A DNA stretch of 64,000 nt from the NCBI GenBank assembly GCA_030690415.1, contig JAUYGZ010000011.1:86699-150698 (forward strand), written 5' to 3'. Shown here one piece after another: positions 61,447 to 64,000 of this stretch. The position numbers and the translations under genes are program-made. Position 1 is the first letter of the stretch; each line of letters begins with the position of its first letter. Below the pieces are notes generated by a model. That model was not told the DNA's origin and made no database searches. It saw only the letters and a program-made list of their open reading frames with translations. The DNA is from a bacterium. Its GTDB lineage: Bacteria; Patescibacteriota; Gracilibacteria; JAUYGZ01.

Positions 61447-62634
61447 ATGAGATCAAAATTGAGACTATTCATAATCGGGCTTTTAGGACTGGCACTCGTT
61501 GTCGAAACAGCGAAAGGTCAGGATGACTTTTTACAGTCGAGCTTCGCTGACGATTATCCGTGCTTCCATGAGGATTTAGCTGTTGGCCTATCTGACCTAG
61601 ATGAATCAAACGGAAATGTAGTCATCAAAAACCAGCTTACCAAAGAGATTAGCGATATTCCGGAAAGGGTATCCCGATCAGTTGCCTTTTTCGTAAAATT
61701 GGATAATAGGGACGTTATCGACGAGATTGAAAATTGGTACAAAACAGACTTTTCAGCTGAGCCGAATAAGCCAAACTACACGAATACGATTGATTTTCAT
61801 AAAAGCATTATCAAAAAAAACGGCTTGAGGGAGATTTCAGCCAGCATATCAAATACAGACCTAATTTACGGAATCTCAAAACAGGAATTTGCTAAACTTT
61901 TGGACAGCGGCGACTACTGCCTGATTAGTGATTTCGAAAACGCGGATTACCACTCTGAAGACATAGGCTCGATGCTGATTTTCCCCATTGATTTTAATGA
62001 AATAAAAGATGATGAGAAGGAGCCAGCAAAAGAAAATAATGGAACAGCAGATGAAACACACACTGATTCCAACAAGGAAACATCCCTAATAGACGAAGCA
62101 GCCCGATTCCTGTGGAAAAAAGCAGCTCCTTATTTCACTTCCGGGAAATACTCACAAGTATTTCTTTTTCATTCGCTACAGGATGATCCTGAGCCTTTGA
62201 CTTTTACGGATGGGGATGAGTTGGTAGATCTTATTTTAGAATCGGAGGAATATAAAAAATACATCAGTGACATTATGTACAAAGCTGACAGGTTAAAAGT
62301 GACCGAAGTGACAGATGATCAGGCCAATAAAAATAGTATTAAATTTTCTAAAAACGACCTTTCCACAACTATTGGCGGCACTAAATTGACCAAAATAGAA
62401 GGACTAAAAAACTTAGATGGATCCTGGAAAATTACTACCACTATCAGCGACCGATATGACTTTGAGTATAAATTTAGAGAATATAGTGAAGTCAACAATT
62501 CAGATTCATCTAGTTTAATAAAAACAATTGCCAATAATATGGCGGCCTCCGACCAGCGCTTTGGCGTAATCCGCCCCTATTGGATCACCATTCAATTTAC
62601 CCATATTTACCCCATGCAAAATGAACAACAATAA
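61447..62634 (+). CDS. AT-rich secreted protein of unknown function
   Basis: From the ATG at 61447 the protein has 395 residues and a signal peptide (MRSKLRLFIIGLLGLALVVE). The mature part is rich in Asp, Glu, Lys, Asn and Ser, with a linker of low complexity near 185-210. I recognise no family. Its A/T content and Asn/Lys/Ile-rich composition contrast with its neighbours, which suggests transfer from another source. The upstream in-frame ATG (61372) lacks a signal. It overlaps the next gene by 14 bases and the two are likely coupled. Confidence 0.7.
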   Translation: MRSKLRLFIIGLLGLALVVETAKGQDDFLQSSFADDYPCFHEDLAVGLSDLDESNGNVVIKNQLTKEISDIPERVSRSVAFFVKLDNRDVIDEIENWYKTDFSAEPNKPNYTNTIDFHKSIIKKNGLREISASISNTDLIYGISKQEFAKLLDSGDYCLISDFENADYHSEDIGSMLIFPIDFNEIKDDEKEPAKENNGTADETHTDSNKETSLIDEAARFLWKKAAPYFTSGKYSQVFLFHSLQDDPEPLTFTDGDELVDLILESEEYKKYISDIMYKADRLKVTEVTDDQANKNSIKFSKNDLSTTIGGTKLTKIEGLKNLDGSWKITTTISDRYDFEYKFREYSEVNNSDSSSLIKTIANNMAASDQRFGVIRPYWITIQFTHIYPMQNEQQ

Positions 62635-63187
62635 ACATGTAAATATATACAAGAGATGTTTAAAATATCTTCTTATATTATTTTTTATTTATATTGGATT
62701 TTCAGTTCTTAGATTTTTTATGCCTTTCATCTCCGTTTATATTTACGGTTTTCCCGCACAGAGAAATGATTGGCCGATTGAACAGATAGGCATTGTTGAG
62801 TATGGAGAGTGGTCGATGGCTGAGGAACAGTATTATTATTTAGACTACTACGGTGTGGAATCTGAGAATGTCATAATCGATCATATTGAAAAAATGACTG
62901 TTCAAGAACCTTTTATTTATGTTATAGGACAGATGGGATACAGTGTCACCAATCTAAATGACATAGGCCAGCTTAAACATACTTACGTGGGTCAATTCGA
63001 TGGCAAACGAAAAGAGCTTTATTTCAATAATCCTGAAGAGATGCCTCGTTATGCAAAAATCAACTCAAAAACTGCTGATGTGGAGTGGTACAATTCTTTA
63101 GGTATAATGAATGAACTCGATAGAAAAATATTCGCAGATCTGGAGTCGGGAAAATATAATAAAAAATGGTGGAATCCTTTTGATTAG
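62621..63187 (+). CDS. AT-rich single-pass membrane protein
   Basis: This 188-residue protein has one membrane helix near the N-terminus (about 13-40) and an outside-facing domain rich in Tyr, Trp and Asp. I recognise no family. It shares the AT-rich composition of the preceding gene and overlaps it by 14 bases, so the two look like one transferred unit. The pair may form a membrane-bound complex: one secreted protein and one anchored protein. Confidence 0.68.
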   Translation: MNNNKHVNIYKRCLKYLLILFFIYIGFSVLRFFMPFISVYIYGFPAQRNDWPIEQIGIVEYGEWSMAEEQYYYLDYYGVESENVIIDHIEKMTVQEPFIYVIGQMGYSVTNLNDIGQLKHTYVGQFDGKRKELYFNNPEEMPRYAKINSKTADVEWYNSLGIMNELDRKIFADLESGKYNKKWWNPFD

Positions 63188-63211
63188 AGTAACAAAATCA
63201 CATGAATCAGT

Positions 63212-63811
63212 TTAACCCCCCAGAGCAAGCAAATATTCCCTCAGTCCCCGGATAGCCCACCCGCGATGACTCACGGCATTCTTTTCTTCGTCTTCCATGG
63301 CGGAGTATACCCGATCGTGACCGATTGGCTTAAAGACGGCTGATAGTGGGATTCCGGGTTGAATGGGGCCTTCGATATCCCTCGTGATTTCACCCAAACA
63401 CTCGCCTTCGAAGCAGTGGTGTCCCTGTTCGTCCAGGTAGATGGCGTGGGAGACGAAGCGGGCCAGGCGGTTCTCTTCAGACTGCATTCGGTTCATAAAA
63501 AACTCCAGCCATTCCTCGTCATTCGCCCGTTCTCCTGCCCCCCAACGGCGGGTGTGGATTCCCAGCTCATCAGCCAGCGCCTGGATTTCCACCCCGGAGT
63601 CTTCGGCGATGGTCGGGATCTTACTGTGTTCGAAGTAGGCCTTAGCCTTGATGAGGGCATTTTCACTATAGCTCATTCCACTCTCATGCACTTCGATATC
63701 GATTCCCAGGTCGTTCAGATCCAGGAATTCAATTCCCTCGAAAGGGATCAGCGCTGAAAGCATCTCCATTTTTTTCCCCGGATTGGTCGTGGCGAGAAGG
63801 ATTTTTTTCAT
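63212..63811 (-). CDS. rdgB: dITP/XTP pyrophosphatase (RdgB/HAM1)
   Basis: This 199-residue protein carries the RdgB signatures: ATTNPGKKMEML at the N-terminus, ESGMSYSENALIKAKAY, AEDSGVEI and the C-terminal SHRG. The enzyme hydrolyses dITP, XTP and similar non-canonical purine nucleotides to the monophosphates, keeping them out of DNA and RNA. The length is normal. It is transcribed on the minus strand and ends 24 bases after the convergent AT-rich gene. AAGAAAT heptamers lie upstream of the start. Confidence 0.94.
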   Translation of the reverse strand: MKKILLATTNPGKKMEMLSALIPFEGIEFLDLNDLGIDIEVHESGMSYSENALIKAKAYFEHSKIPTIAEDSGVEIQALADELGIHTRRWGAGERANDEEWLEFFMNRMQSEENRLARFVSHAIYLDEQGHHCFEGECLGEITRDIEGPIQPGIPLSAVFKPIGHDRVYSAMEDEEKNAVSHRGWAIRGLREYLLALGG

Positions 63812-63875
63812 GAAGCCCTTGAAAAAACAAAAAAAGCCGCTAAACTAAGTCCATTATAGAAAAATCGAACGGTAT

Positions 63876-63896
63876 AAGAAATAAGAAATAAGAAAT
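63876..63896. repeat. Heptamer array (AAGAAAT)
   Basis: Three exact AAGAAAT units lie about 65 bases upstream of the rdgB start. Confidence 0.75.
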
Positions 63897-63925
63897 GAAT
63901 GACGATATAGATGATAAGGAAAAGA

Positions 63926-64000
63926 ACCCACCACCCACCACCCACCACCCACCACCCACCACCCACCACCCACCACCTACCACCTACCACCTACCACCTA
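63926..64000. repeat. Heptamer array (ACCCACC then ACCTACC) running off the window
   Basis: Seven ACCCACC units are followed by nearly four ACCTACC units, and the array continues past the end of the window. It resembles the array at 50334-50440 in sequence and in its one-base drift along the array. Confidence 0.9.

Noticed and set aside
1..64000. TGA read as Gly or Trp (genetic code 25 or 4)
   Set aside because: Several genes end naturally at TGA at the expected family length (for example ileS, the DsbA-like gene and A2M), and the genes called here need no in-frame TGA.

Overview
The window looks like a chromosome fragment of an uncultivated bacterium of the Candidate Phyla Radiation (Patescibacteria), most likely near Peregrinibacteria. 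The placement is inference. It rests on many short hypothetical and surface proteins, two DUF4143 ATPases, a VirB2/TrbC-like pilin, S-layer-homology proteins, few biosynthetic genes, a eukaryote-like (type 2) IleRS and starts that often lack a Shine-Dalgarno sequence. TGA is a normal stop codon throughout, which argues against the recoded Gracilibacteria and Absconditabacteria.

Layout. 1-10.7 kb: an LTD/thermonuclease surface protein, two DUF4143 AAA ATPases (each behind a dyad-symmetric site), and a minus-strand operon of a helical protein, a giant coiled-coil membrane protein with a pretoxin-like region, and a J-domain protein. 10.8-13.6 kb: yidD, lepB, tRNA-His and an RlmD/TrmA-type methyltransferase. 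13.7-18.6 kb: four secreted or membrane proteins including an SLH protein. 18.7-23 kb: an isoleucyl-tRNA synthetase interrupted by two complete histidine-phosphatase domains. 23-34.4 kb: a RAP-like protein, a membrane DsbA-like protein, and the alpha-2-macroglobulin/PBP1C pair. 34.4-37.6 kb: purE, a small protein and a DHH phosphoesterase with a long disordered tail. 37.8-42.4 kb: a minus-strand operon of a tail-anchored HTH/coiled-coil protein, an ATP-grasp/RimB-like/DUF1704 fusion and a RimK-type ligase, facing an array of degenerate 22-bp iterons. 42.4-51.4 kb: ssb, DUF4012 and DUF3048 proteins, rplY, a TPR protein, serS, rpsP, khpA and a T4SS-type pilin. 51.4-56.4 kb: a large S-layer protein with a structured leader and a strong terminator. 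56.6-64 kb: a HEPN/MNT toxin-antitoxin pair, a lipoprotein, a secreted protein, murG, two AT-rich unknown genes and rdgB.

Two things stand out beyond ordinary content. First, the 38-42 kb locus pairs a membrane-anchored DNA-binding protein with amino-acid ligases and a tyrosine-carboxypeptidase-like domain, beside a 14-unit array with a strict 22-bp period; this could be a chromosome-anchoring or segregation system regulated by peptide-tail modification. Second, the gene borders carry many perfect 7-bp tandem repeats of differing sequence, often directly in front of start codons and sometimes inside reading frames; a shared 9-bp repeat occurs at three loci. The IleRS with two embedded phosphatase domains is the most striking single protein.

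All calls come from reading the sequence. No database search was run, and family names are by motif recognition.
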